From Natronorubrum halalkaliphilum (lineage in GTDB: Archaea > Halobacteriota > Halobacteria > Halobacteriales > Natrialbaceae), in assembly GCF_009834785.1 (NCBI RefSeq), contig NZ_WUYX01000069.1, positions 1 through 64,000 of the forward strand: DNA of 64,000 nt, read 5' to 3'. Both the position numbers and the translations under genes were made by a program. The first letter of the stretch is position 1. Every line of letters starts with the position of its first letter. Below the pieces are notes generated by a model. It worked only from the letters and a program-made list of their open reading frames with translations, was not told the origin of the DNA and ran no database searches. Below, piece after piece: positions 9,141-17,524 of the stretch.

Positions 9141-10292
9141 ATGGAACTGCTCGACGACAGCATCGTCCCGGAGCACGCACACGACGTCAAGGCGGAAGCG
9201 CGAGAGTTCGCCGCCGAACACATCGAACCCAACGCACAGGAGTACTTCCAGAAAGGCACGTATCCGGAGGATATCCTCGAGGCCGGTCAGGAAGCGAACC
9301 TCGTGGCACAGGACATTCCGGAGGAATGGGGCGGACGAGGGTTGGACCTCCCGCAACTGCTCGCGATTACGGAGGAGTTCTACCGAGCCGATGCGGGGAT
9401 CGCACTGACGCTCCAGTTGGCGAGTTTCGGCTGCGAAATAACCTACGAGTACGGCTCCGACGAGCAGTGTGAAGAGTACATTCGACCGGTCGCGGAGGGG
9501 GACATGCGGTCGGGGCTCGCCGTATCCGAACCGGAGACGGGCAGCGACCTCGCCGGGATGCAGACCACGGCCGAGAAAGACGGCGACGAGTACGTCATCA
9601 ACGGCGAGAAGTACTGGATCGGCAACGGCGTCGAGGCTGACTGGGTGACCCTCTACGCGCGGACGGGCGACGACGAGGACAACCGGTACGGCAACCACTC
9701 GATGTTCATCGTCCCGACCGATACCGACGGCTACGAGGCCGAGCACATCCCCGAGAAGATGGCGATGCGCGCCTCGAAGCAGGCTCACATCGAGTTCGAC
9801 GACTGCCGGATTCCCGAGGAGAACCTGATCGGAACCGAGGGAGCCGGCTTCTGGATGCTCGCCGAGTTCTTCAACCACGGTCGCGTCGTCGTCGCGGGTC
9901 ACGGCCTCGGCATCGCAGCGGCCGCTATCGAGGAAGCCTGGGAGTTCACCCACGACCGCGAGGAGTTCGGCCGAACGATCAGCGACTTCCAGGCGGTACA
10001 ACACGGCCTCGCGGACATGCTCCTCGAGTTCGAGAGCGCGCGGACGATGGCCTGGCGCGCCTGTGACAAGGTCCAGAACGGAGAGAACGCCGGCTACTGG
10101 GCCGCGATGGCGAAGACGAAGGCCACCGAGACGGCCGTCGACGTCTCCGAACAAGGGATGCAGTTCCACGGCGGGCGATCGATTCTGGACGAACGACGGA
10201 TCGCTCGCGTCTACCGCGACGCGCGGATTCCCGTCATCTACGAGGGCGCAAACGAGATCCAACGGAACCTGATCTACGGACAGGCACCGTAG
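9141..10292 (+). CDS. Acyl-CoA dehydrogenase
   Basis: A 383-residue FAD enzyme of the acyl-CoA dehydrogenase family, catalysing the first oxidation of acyl-CoA thioesters and passing electrons to electron-transfer flavoprotein. All-alpha N-terminal, beta middle and alpha C-terminal domains are present. Signatures are LAVSEPETGSDLAG (FAD/substrate loop), REEFGRTISDFQAVQH and VIYEGANEIQRN, where the Glu of YEGA sits at the usual catalytic-base position. Length is normal. The ATG at 9141 gives the standard N-terminus; the frame is open upstream but overlaps the preceding gene. Its substrate chain length cannot be read from sequence. Confidence 0.9.
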   Translation: MELLDDSIVPEHAHDVKAEAREFAAEHIEPNAQEYFQKGTYPEDILEAGQEANLVAQDIPEEWGGRGLDLPQLLAITEEFYRADAGIALTLQLASFGCEITYEYGSDEQCEEYIRPVAEGDMRSGLAVSEPETGSDLAGMQTTAEKDGDEYVINGEKYWIGNGVEADWVTLYARTGDDEDNRYGNHSMFIVPTDTDGYEAEHIPEKMAMRASKQAHIEFDDCRIPEENLIGTEGAGFWMLAEFFNHGRVVVAGHGLGIAAAAIEEAWEFTHDREEFGRTISDFQAVQHGLADMLLEFESARTMAWRACDKVQNGENAGYWAAMAKTKATETAVDVSEQGMQFHGGRSILDERRIARVYRDARIPVIYEGANEIQRNLIYGQAP

Positions 10293-10482
10293 TCGACTCG
10301 AACCCACCGACTTCGATCTTTTCGCCGATCGAGCTGCGCGAGACCGTGTTCTCGACAGGGTACGGCTCGCCGTCGGCTCGTGTCGAAAGAACAAACCGGT
10401 TTGGAAGCAATCGTTCGTATACCACCGATTCCGTCGTGACCGCAAGTAGCGCAACCGCTATCGGTGAACGGCGATCGGTAAC

Positions 10483-10503
10483 ATCTGAGATCTGAGATCT
10501 GAA
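10483..10503 (+). repeat. Three tandem 7-mers abutting a start codon
   Basis: ATCTGAG, ATCTGAG and ATCTGAA lie head to tail directly before the ATG at 10504. They could be a slippage-prone leader that changes spacing between promoter and start, or a protein-binding array. Copy-number variation would not alter the protein. Confidence 0.5.
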
Positions 10504-12552
10504 ATGAGCCGTCCACGCGTCCTCTGTGTGAGCAACGACCGGTCGACGCGAGCGTCCGTGACGCTCTCGCTAACCGACGCCCCGGTCGACGTCGTCGTCG
10601 CCCAATCCGCGTCGGAGGGCCTCGAGCGACTCGAGCGACAGTCGATCGACGCCGTCCTCATCGACGCGAGCACGATCGCGAACGTGCCGACGCTCGTCGA
10701 CGCCGTCGAATCGGCGTCGCCGGAGACCCCGATGTTCGTCCACTGGGGCGATAGCGCCGCCACCGCCGCCAGCGATAGCAGCAACGGCCCCGTCGCCGTG
10801 CTCAGCGAAGTCGTCGCCCGCATCGACGACACTGACCGATCGGATCGACTGGCCGACGCGATCACGGCGCGGATCGACGCCGACTCGAGCGACGACGTCG
10901 ATTCGGAGGAGGCGTTCGACGATACCGGTTTCCTCACCGCCGAGACGGCCGGGTCGTCGGCCGACAGAACCCGCGACGCGACCGGTCTTTCCGACGATTT
11001 CGCGGCAATCGTCGCCGCCGTCAGACGGCGGCTGGTCGACGTCACGTCTCCCATTGCGGTCGAACGAGTGCTTCGAGAGGAGTTCACGGCGAGCGATCGA
11101 TTCGCGTTCGCCTGGGTCGGCGAGTACGACCGCGGCGAGCGGGAGGTCGTCCCGTGGCTGACCGACCCCGACGATATGGAGTGGCCGATGCAACGCACGT
11201 TTAGCATCGGCGAGGGCGACCAGCCGCTGCTCGAGCGCGCGATGCGGAGCCGGAAACTCCAGACGCTCCGGGACGTCGCCGACAACCGCGACGCCGTTCC
11301 GTTCGGCGATCACGTCTGCGATCGGGACGTTCACGCCGTCGCGGCTGCCCCGTTGGCTTCCAAAGACGAACTCTACGGCGTGTTCGTCGTCTACGCGACC
11401 GAACCGATCACCGACGCCGAACGGACGGCGATCCGCTCGGCCGCCGCAGTCGGCTCACACGTCCTCGAGACGATCGCCATCCGCGGCCGACTTGAGCAAC
11501 GCGAGCGTGCGCTCCACCGATACGAACGGCTCGTCGAGACCGCGGGCGACGGCATGTACGTCCTCGACGAGCAGGGCCACTTCATGACAGTCAACGACGC
11601 GCTCACCGAGATGACCGGCTACAGCCGCGAAGGCTTGCTCGGCGAACACGTCTCGATCGTCTTCGATCGAGCGGATACCGACGCCGGCGAGGAGACGATT
11701 CGAGCGTTGCTCGAGGACGACGCGAGCACGGATACGGTCGAACTCCGCCTCGAGACAAAAGCGGGTGACACAATCCCCTGCGAAGCGCAGATCGCCGTCC
11801 TCGTCCCCGACGAGGAGTTTCTCGGCTCGGTCGCGGTCATCCGTGACATCACGGAGCGAAAACGAGACGAGCGGCGACTCCGCGAACAGAACGAACGACT
11901 CGACGCGTTCGCACGGATCGTCAGCCACGACCTGCGAAACCCGCTGGGAGTCGCACAGGGGTATCTCGATCTGCTCGAGGAGACCGAATCGCTCGAGCAC
12001 GCCGAGAACGTCCGCGACGGTCTCGATCGGATGGAGACGATCATCGAGGACGTGCTGGCGATCGCTCGCGACGGCGACTGGGTGACCGATACGGAGCCGG
12101 TCGACCTCGAGTCGGTCGCCGTCGACGCCTGGGAGCACGTCTCGACGGAGGACGCGACGCTCTCGGTCGCGGAGACGACGACGATCGAGGCCGATCGGTC
12201 GCGGCTCTTGCGGTTGTTCGAGAACCTGTTTCGGAACTCGATCGAACACGGTGGCACCGACGTCAGTGTCCGAATCGGGCTGCTCGAGTCGGACGGTTTT
12301 TACCTCGAAGACGACGGGGCGGGGATCCCCGAAGCGCGACGCGAGAAGTTGTTCGATCCGTCGGTTTCGTCCTCCGAAAGTGGGTTAGGGATCGGTCTCT
12401 GGGTGGTCAAAGAAGTCGCTACCGGACACGGCTGGACGGTTACCGCGACCGAGGGCAAGAGTGAAAGTGGGCGCGAGGGCGAGGGAGGGGGCGAGCGTGA
12501 GGACGGCGGAGCCCGGTTCGAGTTTGCGTTCGACTCGAGCGACCGAGACTGA
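10504..12552 (+). CDS. Sensor histidine kinase with degenerate receiver, GAF and PAS domains
   Basis: A 682-residue soluble kinase. Residues 1-130 resemble a response-regulator receiver (VLCVSND, AVLIDAS) but lack the lysine motif, so they are probably not phosphorylated. A GAF domain follows (about 165-320), then a PAS domain (335-455, ending in RDITERKRDE), HisKA with the acceptor His near 475 (IVSHDLRNPLG) and HATPase_c with NLFRNSIEHG, DDGAGIP and SGLGIGLWVVKEV. The catalytic domain has a Gly/Glu-rich insertion (SESGREGEGGGERED) before the last strand. It converges on a HalX response regulator with 4 bp between the two stop codons, so the pair may be cognate although oppositely transcribed. 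Confidence 0.9.
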   Translation: MSRPRVLCVSNDRSTRASVTLSLTDAPVDVVVAQSASEGLERLERQSIDAVLIDASTIANVPTLVDAVESASPETPMFVHWGDSAATAASDSSNGPVAVLSEVVARIDDTDRSDRLADAITARIDADSSDDVDSEEAFDDTGFLTAETAGSSADRTRDATGLSDDFAAIVAAVRRRLVDVTSPIAVERVLREEFTASDRFAFAWVGEYDRGEREVVPWLTDPDDMEWPMQRTFSIGEGDQPLLERAMRSRKLQTLRDVADNRDAVPFGDHVCDRDVHAVAAAPLASKDELYGVFVVYATEPITDAERTAIRSAAAVGSHVLETIAIRGRLEQRERALHRYERLVETAGDGMYVLDEQGHFMTVNDALTEMTGYSREGLLGEHVSIVFDRADTDAGEETIRALLEDDASTDTVELRLETKAGDTIPCEAQIAVLVPDEEFLGSVAVIRDITERKRDERRLREQNERLDAFARIVSHDLRNPLGVAQGYLDLLEETESLEHAENVRDGLDRMETIIEDVLAIARDGDWVTDTEPVDLESVAVDAWEHVSTEDATLSVAETTTIEADRSRLLRLFENLFRNSIEHGGTDVSVRIGLLESDGFYLEDDGAGIPEARREKLFDPSVSSSESGLGIGLWVVKEVATGHGWTVTATEGKSESGREGEGGGEREDGGARFEFAFDSSDRD

Positions 12553-12556
12553 GCCT

Positions 12557-13129
12557 CTAGTTCTCGGACTGAAGATCCTGGAACGCCCCGACGAAGTCGT
12601 CGTGAGAGGTCATTCCGGAGACCGTCTCGTCGACGCGTTCCTCGAGTTCCGCGACGCGTTCACAAAGTTCCTGATACTCCTCGTGCTCGGCGAGTTCGCG
12701 GTCTGCCTTTTCCGATTCCAGGAGCGCCTTCTTCGAGACGAGCGCGTAGTACTCCTGAATGTCCGACTCGTACTCCGACCGACCGGCGACGTTGTCGACG
12801 ATCGTGACCAGGTCCTCCTTCGAGACCGGCTTGACGAGGTAGTCGTCGAAGCCCATCTCGATGATGTCGAAGTCGGGATCGACCGCGGTCACCATAACGA
12901 CCCGCGAGTCGTAGCCTGCCTCCCTGATCTCCGCCAGGACCTCGTCGCCGGAGAGACCCGGCATTCGCCGGTCCAACAGGATCACTTCGACGGAGTCCGC
13001 CATCTTCTCGAGGGCCTCCTCACCGTCGTAGGCCGTGTCGACGGTCCACTCGCTCTGGAGCCACGCTGCGAACAGATCCGCAAGTCGTGCCTCGTCGTCG
13101 ACGACGAGTACCTCGAGTTCGTCACTCAC
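12557..13129 (-). CDS. HalX-type response regulator
   Basis: A 190-residue protein. The receiver domain (1-115) has the acidic pair D11-D12, phospho-acceptor D53 (LLDRRMPG), switch Thr 81 (VMVTAVD) and K100 (DYLVKP). The C-terminal part (about 125-185) has the helical, charged HalX pattern (EYYALVSKKALLESEKADRE and a coiled-coil ELCERVAELEERV). HalX is a haloarchaeal output module of unknown action with no classic DNA-binding fold. Likely partner: the kinase converging on it. The upstream region is A/T-rich at 13210-13232, where TAGTATACTA forms a 10-bp palindrome and could hold the promoter, giving a leader of about 60 nt. Confidence 0.88.
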   Translation of the reverse strand: MSDELEVLVVDDEARLADLFAAWLQSEWTVDTAYDGEEALEKMADSVEVILLDRRMPGLSGDEVLAEIREAGYDSRVVMVTAVDPDFDIIEMGFDDYLVKPVSKEDLVTIVDNVAGRSEYESDIQEYYALVSKKALLESEKADRELAEHEEYQELCERVAELEERVDETVSGMTSHDDFVGAFQDLQSEN

Positions 13130-13449
13130 TGGTTGCCCCCTCTGTTCTCATCATCCATTGCAGCCACGACTCACCAATGGTATCTCTGCGTGATAAATCT
13201 CGCGCCCAGCTGTTAGTATACTATAATGTTTGAAACTCAAATACGGATCCTTCTCTCGGTAGTTATTTGTTACCGGTTGGACAACGTGTTCAAAACTGTC
13301 TCTATCGGATGCGGTCGTTCGGAGCCGTGCGCAAAACGAGCGGGTCGGACGGAATCGATTGCGGTCCACCGTCGGTCGACGGACGACTTACCGCCCGTCG
13401 GACCCCGTCTCCATCCGACGGAGTCGAGACGCGAGTCGGTCGGCGCTCG
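13130..13449. other. Intergenic region with HalX promoter
   Basis: No coding frame stands out. The notable part is an A/T-rich block at 13210-13232 containing the palindrome TAGTATACTA (13214-13223) and TATAAT, best read as the promoter or operator of the response-regulator gene. The remainder up to the stop of the next minus-strand gene is featureless. Confidence 0.45.
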
Positions 13450-15423
13450 TTACTCCCCTTGGAAGTCCGGCTCGCCGTCGCCCATGAAGGCCGTGATGCC
13501 CTCCATGAGGTCGTCGGTTGCCATCAGGTGACCGAACGCCGACGCTTCGTACTCGAGTCCGGCGTCCGTATCGTCACGGCCCGCGAGCATCGCGCGCTTG
13601 GTGAACTTCTGGGCGATCGGCGGTCCGCCCGCGAGGTCGGTCGCCAGTTCGAGGGCCTGATCCTCGAGTTCGTCGTTTTCGACGACGTCGTTGACGAAGC
13701 CGTAGTCGGCCATCGTCTCGGCCTCGTAACGCTCGGCGGTGAAGATGACTTCCTTTGCGCGCCCTTCGCCGATGATGTGTTTGAGCCGCTGGGTGCCGCC
13801 CCAACCGGGGAGCAGCCCGAGGTTGAGTTCGGGCTGGCCGAACTCGGAGCGCTCGCTCGCGACGCGCATGTCGGCACAGGTTGCAAGCTCCATCCCGCCG
13901 CCGAGACAGAAGCCGTCGATACCGGCGACGACGGGCAGGTCACAGGCCTCGAGCTTGCCGAAGGTAGACTGGCCCTGTTTCGAGAGTTCCTGTGCCTGAA
14001 TCGGGTCCGCACCGCCCGCGGCCATGCTCTGGACGTCCGCGCCGGCGGAGAAGGCCTTCTCACCCTCGCCGGTGATGAGGATCGATCGAACCTCGTCGTC
14101 GTCCTCGAGGAGGTCGATCGCCTCGGATAGCTCCTCGAGCAGTTCGCCGCTGATCGTGTTCATGCGGTGGGGTCGATCGAGGACGACGTGGCCGACCATG
14201 TCGCCGGGGTACTCGACGCGGATCGCGTCGAAATCGGCACCGACCTCGTCGTCTCCCGCGTCGTAGAAGCCGCCTTCTCCGGCGCGCTCTTCGAGGTAGT
14301 CAGCGGGGGCGTAGCGTTCGTGGCCCGTCTTCTCGTAGGCCTCCTCGAGGGTCTCGAGTGCGTTCTCGATGCCGAACTCGTCGACCATCTTGACGGGGCC
14401 GTCGGGGAAGCCGGCACCGAGTTTCGTCGCTTCGTCGATGGATTCCGGCGGGGCGACGTCGTTGCCGATCAGCTTTGCGGCCTCGTTGGCCATCGTGGCG
14501 GTCAGTCGCGCCTCGACCAGTTCGGACTGCTGGTCGGTCGGAATCTCGGCGCCGGGGCCGTCCTCGTAGTCGTAGAAGCCCTTGCCGGTCTTCTTCCCGA
14601 GTTCCTCGTTCTCGACCTTTTCTTCGAACAGCGGACTCGGCTCGTAGGCCTCGCCCAGCACCTCGTTCATGTAGTCGAGCACGTGATAGCCGACGTCGAT
14701 GCCGGTCAGGTCGGCGAGTTCGAAGCTCCCCATCGGCAGCCCCATCCCGTACTTCGTCGTCGAGTCGACCTCCTCGAGCGTGGCCTCGTCCTCGCTGACG
14801 AGCCAGCAGGCCTCGTTCATCAGGGGGACGAGAATGCGGTTCACGATGAAGCCGGGAGAGTCCTTGTGAACGCGCACGGGGGACTTGTCGATATCGTCGG
14901 CCAACTCCTCGATGACGTCGAGGGTCTCGTCGTCGGTTTCGGCACCCGAAATCACTTCGACGAGCTGCATCCGCACCGGCGGGTTGAAAAAGTGCATCCC
15001 GCAGAACTGTCCGGGACGCTCGGTGAACTCCGAGAGGTCCGTGATCGACAGGCTCGAGGTGTTCGTCGCGAAGACGGTTCGGTCGGGGGCGACCGCCTCG
15101 AGTTCGGTATAGACGTCCTCTTTGATCTCCATCTTCTCCGGCACGGCCTCGATGACGACGTCGGCGTCGCCGCAGGCCTCCTCCATGTCGACCAGGGGCG
15201 TCACTCGCTCGAGAGCGGCCTCGGCTTCCTCCTCGGAGAGCTGATCGTTCTCGGCGAGCTTGTTGAGCGACCACTCGATCTGTTCGTACCCGTTCTGGAC
15301 GAACTCGTCGTTGATGTCGCGCATGTTTACGTCGTAGCCGGCCATCGCGACGACCTCCGCGATGCCGTGGCCCATATTCCCTGCACCGAGAACTGCGACG
15401 GTGTTGATATCTTCCAGCTCCAT
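13450..15423 (-). CDS. Bifunctional 3-hydroxyacyl-CoA dehydrogenase / enoyl-CoA hydratase
   Basis: A 657-residue fusion that carries out the hydration and second oxidation steps of fatty-acid beta-oxidation. Residues 1-290 form an NAD-binding dehydrogenase (VAVLGAGNMGHGIAEV; CGMHFFNPPVRMQLVEV with the catalytic His; SPGFIVNRI); about 295-385 are the C-terminal dehydrogenase domain (GKKTGKGFYDY). Residues 395-657 are a crotonase domain with oxyanion-hole residues (KAFSAGADVQ) and both catalytic glutamates (GGGMELATCAD and FGQPELNLGLLPG). This order, dehydrogenase first, is the archaeal arrangement and the reverse of bacterial FadB. ATG 15423 is preferred over an upstream start at 15453. It diverges from an acyl-CoA dehydrogenase across a shared palindrome. 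Confidence 0.92.
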   Translation of the reverse strand: MELEDINTVAVLGAGNMGHGIAEVVAMAGYDVNMRDINDEFVQNGYEQIEWSLNKLAENDQLSEEEAEAALERVTPLVDMEEACGDADVVIEAVPEKMEIKEDVYTELEAVAPDRTVFATNTSSLSITDLSEFTERPGQFCGMHFFNPPVRMQLVEVISGAETDDETLDVIEELADDIDKSPVRVHKDSPGFIVNRILVPLMNEACWLVSEDEATLEEVDSTTKYGMGLPMGSFELADLTGIDVGYHVLDYMNEVLGEAYEPSPLFEEKVENEELGKKTGKGFYDYEDGPGAEIPTDQQSELVEARLTATMANEAAKLIGNDVAPPESIDEATKLGAGFPDGPVKMVDEFGIENALETLEEAYEKTGHERYAPADYLEERAGEGGFYDAGDDEVGADFDAIRVEYPGDMVGHVVLDRPHRMNTISGELLEELSEAIDLLEDDDEVRSILITGEGEKAFSAGADVQSMAAGGADPIQAQELSKQGQSTFGKLEACDLPVVAGIDGFCLGGGMELATCADMRVASERSEFGQPELNLGLLPGWGGTQRLKHIIGEGRAKEVIFTAERYEAETMADYGFVNDVVENDELEDQALELATDLAGGPPIAQKFTKRAMLAGRDDTDAGLEYEASAFGHLMATDDLMEGITAFMGDGEPDFQGE

Positions 15424-15465
15424 GGTCACACTTGCAATCGGCACGGGTTTCAACGTTTCCCTATT

Positions 15466-15495
15466 CAGTAAAGAAAACTATAGTTCTGTTTACTG
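15466..15495. promoter_or_regulatory. 30-bp near-perfect palindrome between divergent beta-oxidation genes
   Basis: The left half CAGTAAAGAAAACTA and the right half TAGTTCTGTTTACTG match as inverted repeats at 13 of 15 positions, centred on AACTATAGTT. It lies directly upstream of the TATA-like TTTATC (15510-15516) of the acyl-CoA dehydrogenase and overlaps the probable promoter of the dehydrogenase/hydratase. Position and symmetry suggest a dimeric regulator binding site that controls both genes, probably in response to fatty acids or acyl-CoA. Confidence 0.7.
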
Positions 15496-15538
15496 TCGGT
15501 TACAAAGTTCTTTATCGCTGGGATAGGAACTGATTACC

Positions 15539-16690
15539 ATGGAATTCGGTCTCTCCGAAGAGCAAGAACAGATCCGCGAAGAGGTCAAACGGTTCGCCGA
15601 GAACGAAATCGCCCCCGAAGCGGAGGAGTACGACGTCGAAGAGAAGTTCCCCCACGAGATCGTCGACAAGGCCTCCGAGATGGGTCTGGTCGGTCCGTCG
15701 ATTCCGATCGAGTACGGCGGCGCGGGCTACTCGACGCTTGATACCGTGATCATCGCGGAGGAGCTATTCTCCTACGATCCGGGCATCGCGCTCTCGATCA
15801 TGGCCTGTTCGTTCGGGACCGAAGCCATCCAGGAGTTCGGAACCGAAGCGCAAAAAGAGCGCTTCCTTGAGCCCGTCGCGATGGGCGAGAAGATTTCCGG
15901 TGCGGCCATTTCGGAGCCCGACACCGGCTCGGACGTCTCCTCCGTTTCCACGCGCGCCGAGAAGGACGGCGACGAGTGGGTCATCAACGGCAACAAGATG
16001 TGGATCACCAACGGCACCGTCGGGGACTTCTTCGTCATGCTCTGTAAGACCAACCCCGACGCCGAGGGTCGCTACAACGGCTTCAGCCAGATCGTCGTCG
16101 AGTCCGACCGCGACGGCTTCGACGCGGACAAGATCACGGGCAAGATGGGCATTCGAGCGTCGGACACCGCCGAACTCATCCTCGACGACGTCCGCGTTCC
16201 CGAAGAGAACCTCATCGGGACCCGCGACGCCGCGTTCATGCAGCAGATGCAGTTCTTCGACGCCACCCGAACCGGCGTCGCCGCACAGGGCGTCGGCATC
16301 GCGAAGGGTGCGCTCCGCGAAGCCCTGGAGTACTCCCAGGACCGCGAGCAGTTCGGCCAGCCGATCAGCGATTTCCAGGCAATTCAGCACAAACTCGCCG
16401 ATATCGCCACGGAGACCGAGGCCGCACGCAACCTGACCTACAAGGCCGCCTGGAAGGTCGACCAGGGCGAAGACATCACGAAACTCGCCTCGATGGCCAA
16501 GGAGTACGCCTCCCGTGTCGCCGTCGACGCCGCCAACGAGGCCGTCCAGATCCACGGCGGATCGGGTTACGTCAACGACTTCCCCGTCGAGCGCTTCTAC
16601 CGCGACTCGAAGATCACCCAGATCTACGAGGGCACAACGGAGATCCAGAAGAACGTTATCGCGCGCGAACTGCTCGGCAAAGGATTCTAA
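15539..16690 (+). CDS. Acyl-CoA dehydrogenase
   Basis: A 383-residue FAD-dependent acyl-CoA dehydrogenase. Visible motifs are AAISEPDTGSDVSS, KMWITNGTVGDFFVM, REQFGQPISDFQAIQHKLAD and QIYEGTTEIQKNVIAREL, with the catalytic Glu in YEGT. Closest in style to short/medium-chain or butyryl-CoA dehydrogenases. The ATG at 15539 is supported by TTTATC centred about 27 bp upstream, indicating a leaderless mRNA. Its partner enzyme (hydratase plus hydroxyacyl-CoA dehydrogenase) diverges from the same palindrome, so the two supply three successive beta-oxidation steps. A hairpin follows the stop. Confidence 0.93.
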   Translation: MEFGLSEEQEQIREEVKRFAENEIAPEAEEYDVEEKFPHEIVDKASEMGLVGPSIPIEYGGAGYSTLDTVIIAEELFSYDPGIALSIMACSFGTEAIQEFGTEAQKERFLEPVAMGEKISGAAISEPDTGSDVSSVSTRAEKDGDEWVINGNKMWITNGTVGDFFVMLCKTNPDAEGRYNGFSQIVVESDRDGFDADKITGKMGIRASDTAELILDDVRVPEENLIGTRDAAFMQQMQFFDATRTGVAAQGVGIAKGALREALEYSQDREQFGQPISDFQAIQHKLADIATETEAARNLTYKAAWKVDQGEDITKLASMAKEYASRVAVDAANEAVQIHGGSGYVNDFPVERFYRDSKITQIYEGTTEIQKNVIARELLGKGF

Positions 16691-16696
16691 CCAACC

Positions 16697-16739
16697 TTTT
16701 GCTCTGCGTGGGGTCGCTTCGCGACCCCACTCGGCAAAA
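16697..16739 (+). terminator. Strong hairpin after the acyl-CoA dehydrogenase
   Basis: A 10-bp perfect stem, GTGGGGTCGC with GCGACCCCAC and a 3-nt loop (16708-16730), is enclosed by TTTTGC (16697-16702) and GCAAAA (16734-16739). It begins 6 bp after the stop codon and is well placed to end or protect the transcript. Two further hairpins follow: AGCCGCG/CGCGGCT near 16772-16789 and GCGTCGC/GCGACGC near 16814-16831. Confidence 0.55.
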
Positions 16740-16931
16740 CGTTGATGAAAAGCACTCCTCCTTCCTCTCCAGCCGCGTGAACGCGGCTTCCGAGTCAGTC
16801 GTCGGCCCGCTCGCGTCGCATTCGCGACGCTCGCGGCGAGTATCGGTGTGATCGCCTGCCCTCCCCCGAGTCGCGGACGCAGCGAGTTTCGCCGCGCCCG
16901 CTCCCGGCCATTCTCGCTGATCGATCTCGAG

Positions 16932-17462
16932 TCAGCCGTCACGATCCGAGTCGGTATCTGTCCCGTTACTGTCTGAGTCAGTCTCGGTTCCGTCGCTGTC
17001 TGAGTCAGTATCTGTCCCGTCGCTGTCGGAATCAGTATCCGTTCCGTCGCTATCGAAGTCGGTATCTCCGTCGTCGCTACTGCGGTCGACATCGTCGGTG
17101 CCAGCTGTCCGGTTCAGTTCCGATATCGAGTCTCGGCGCGCACTCGAGTCATCGGTGCTCGATCCGCTCGTCGCAGACTCGACGGTCGGGTCGGGTCGCG
17201 CTGAGCGTTGACTCTCGAGGGGCTGGTCACCATCCTCGCGGGATACCGGGCCGCCCGTTCGCACATACAGGACGACGGGGGGCACGACGTAACAGGCGAT
17301 GGCAACCGCTGCGAACCACGGATCGACGAACACGAGCAGACCGAAAATCGCCAGCGCGGCCGTTGCCGCCGTATGGATCGCCGTGTTCGTATACCGACGA
17401 TAGTACGACCAGAGGCCACGGAGCCACGCGCTGGCGGCCAGGATCACCGTGGACGATGCCAT
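16932..17462 (-). CDS. Small membrane protein with acidic DTDSDSDG repeat tail
   Basis: A 176-residue protein. The N-terminal 70 residues contain two hydrophobic segments (AIHTAATAALAIFGLLVFVD and FAAVAIACYVVPPVVLYV); the remainder is hydrophilic and ends in about four copies of a ten-residue Asp/Ser/Thr/Gly repeat. The repeat is also seen at DNA level as a 30-bp tandem array at about 16952-17068. The ATG at 17462 is chosen over an upstream in-frame start at 17525 because the upstream part overlaps the divergent gene and is basic. No function is recognised; the tail may extend outside the membrane. Confidence 0.65.
   Translation of the reverse strand: MASSTVILAASAWLRGLWSYYRRYTNTAIHTAATAALAIFGLLVFVDPWFAAVAIACYVVPPVVLYVRTGGPVSREDGDQPLESQRSARPDPTVESATSGSSTDDSSARRDSISELNRTAGTDDVDRSSDDGDTDFDSDGTDTDSDSDGTDTDSDSDGTETDSDSNGTDTDSDRDG
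16952..17068. repeat. 30-bp tandem repeat inside a coding region
   Basis: About four imperfect copies of a 30-bp unit encode the D-T-D-S-D-S-D-G-T type repeats of the membrane protein. Variation is mostly at synonymous positions, so the protein repeat is probably maintained by selection. It is not a CRISPR, since there are no unique spacers. Confidence 0.7.
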
Positions 17463-17524
17463 CGAGCGACCGTACACCGTCCATCGAGAAACCCCTTTGG
17501 CGCGCGAGCCCCTCCGTACGAACA

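Noticed and set aside
9084-10454. 456-codon minus-strand frame opposite an acyl-CoA dehydrogenase
   Set aside because: Shadow frame with no recognisable domain.
14167-15471. 434-codon plus-strand frame opposite the hydroxyacyl-CoA dehydrogenase fusion
   Set aside because: Antisense shadow of a certain gene; composition (Val, Leu, Arg, Gly) and lack of motifs mark it as non-coding.
16952-17068. CRISPR-like array
   Set aside because: Direct repeats are adjacent, imperfect and in frame within a coding sequence, with no unique spacers. No CRISPR array was seen anywhere in the window.
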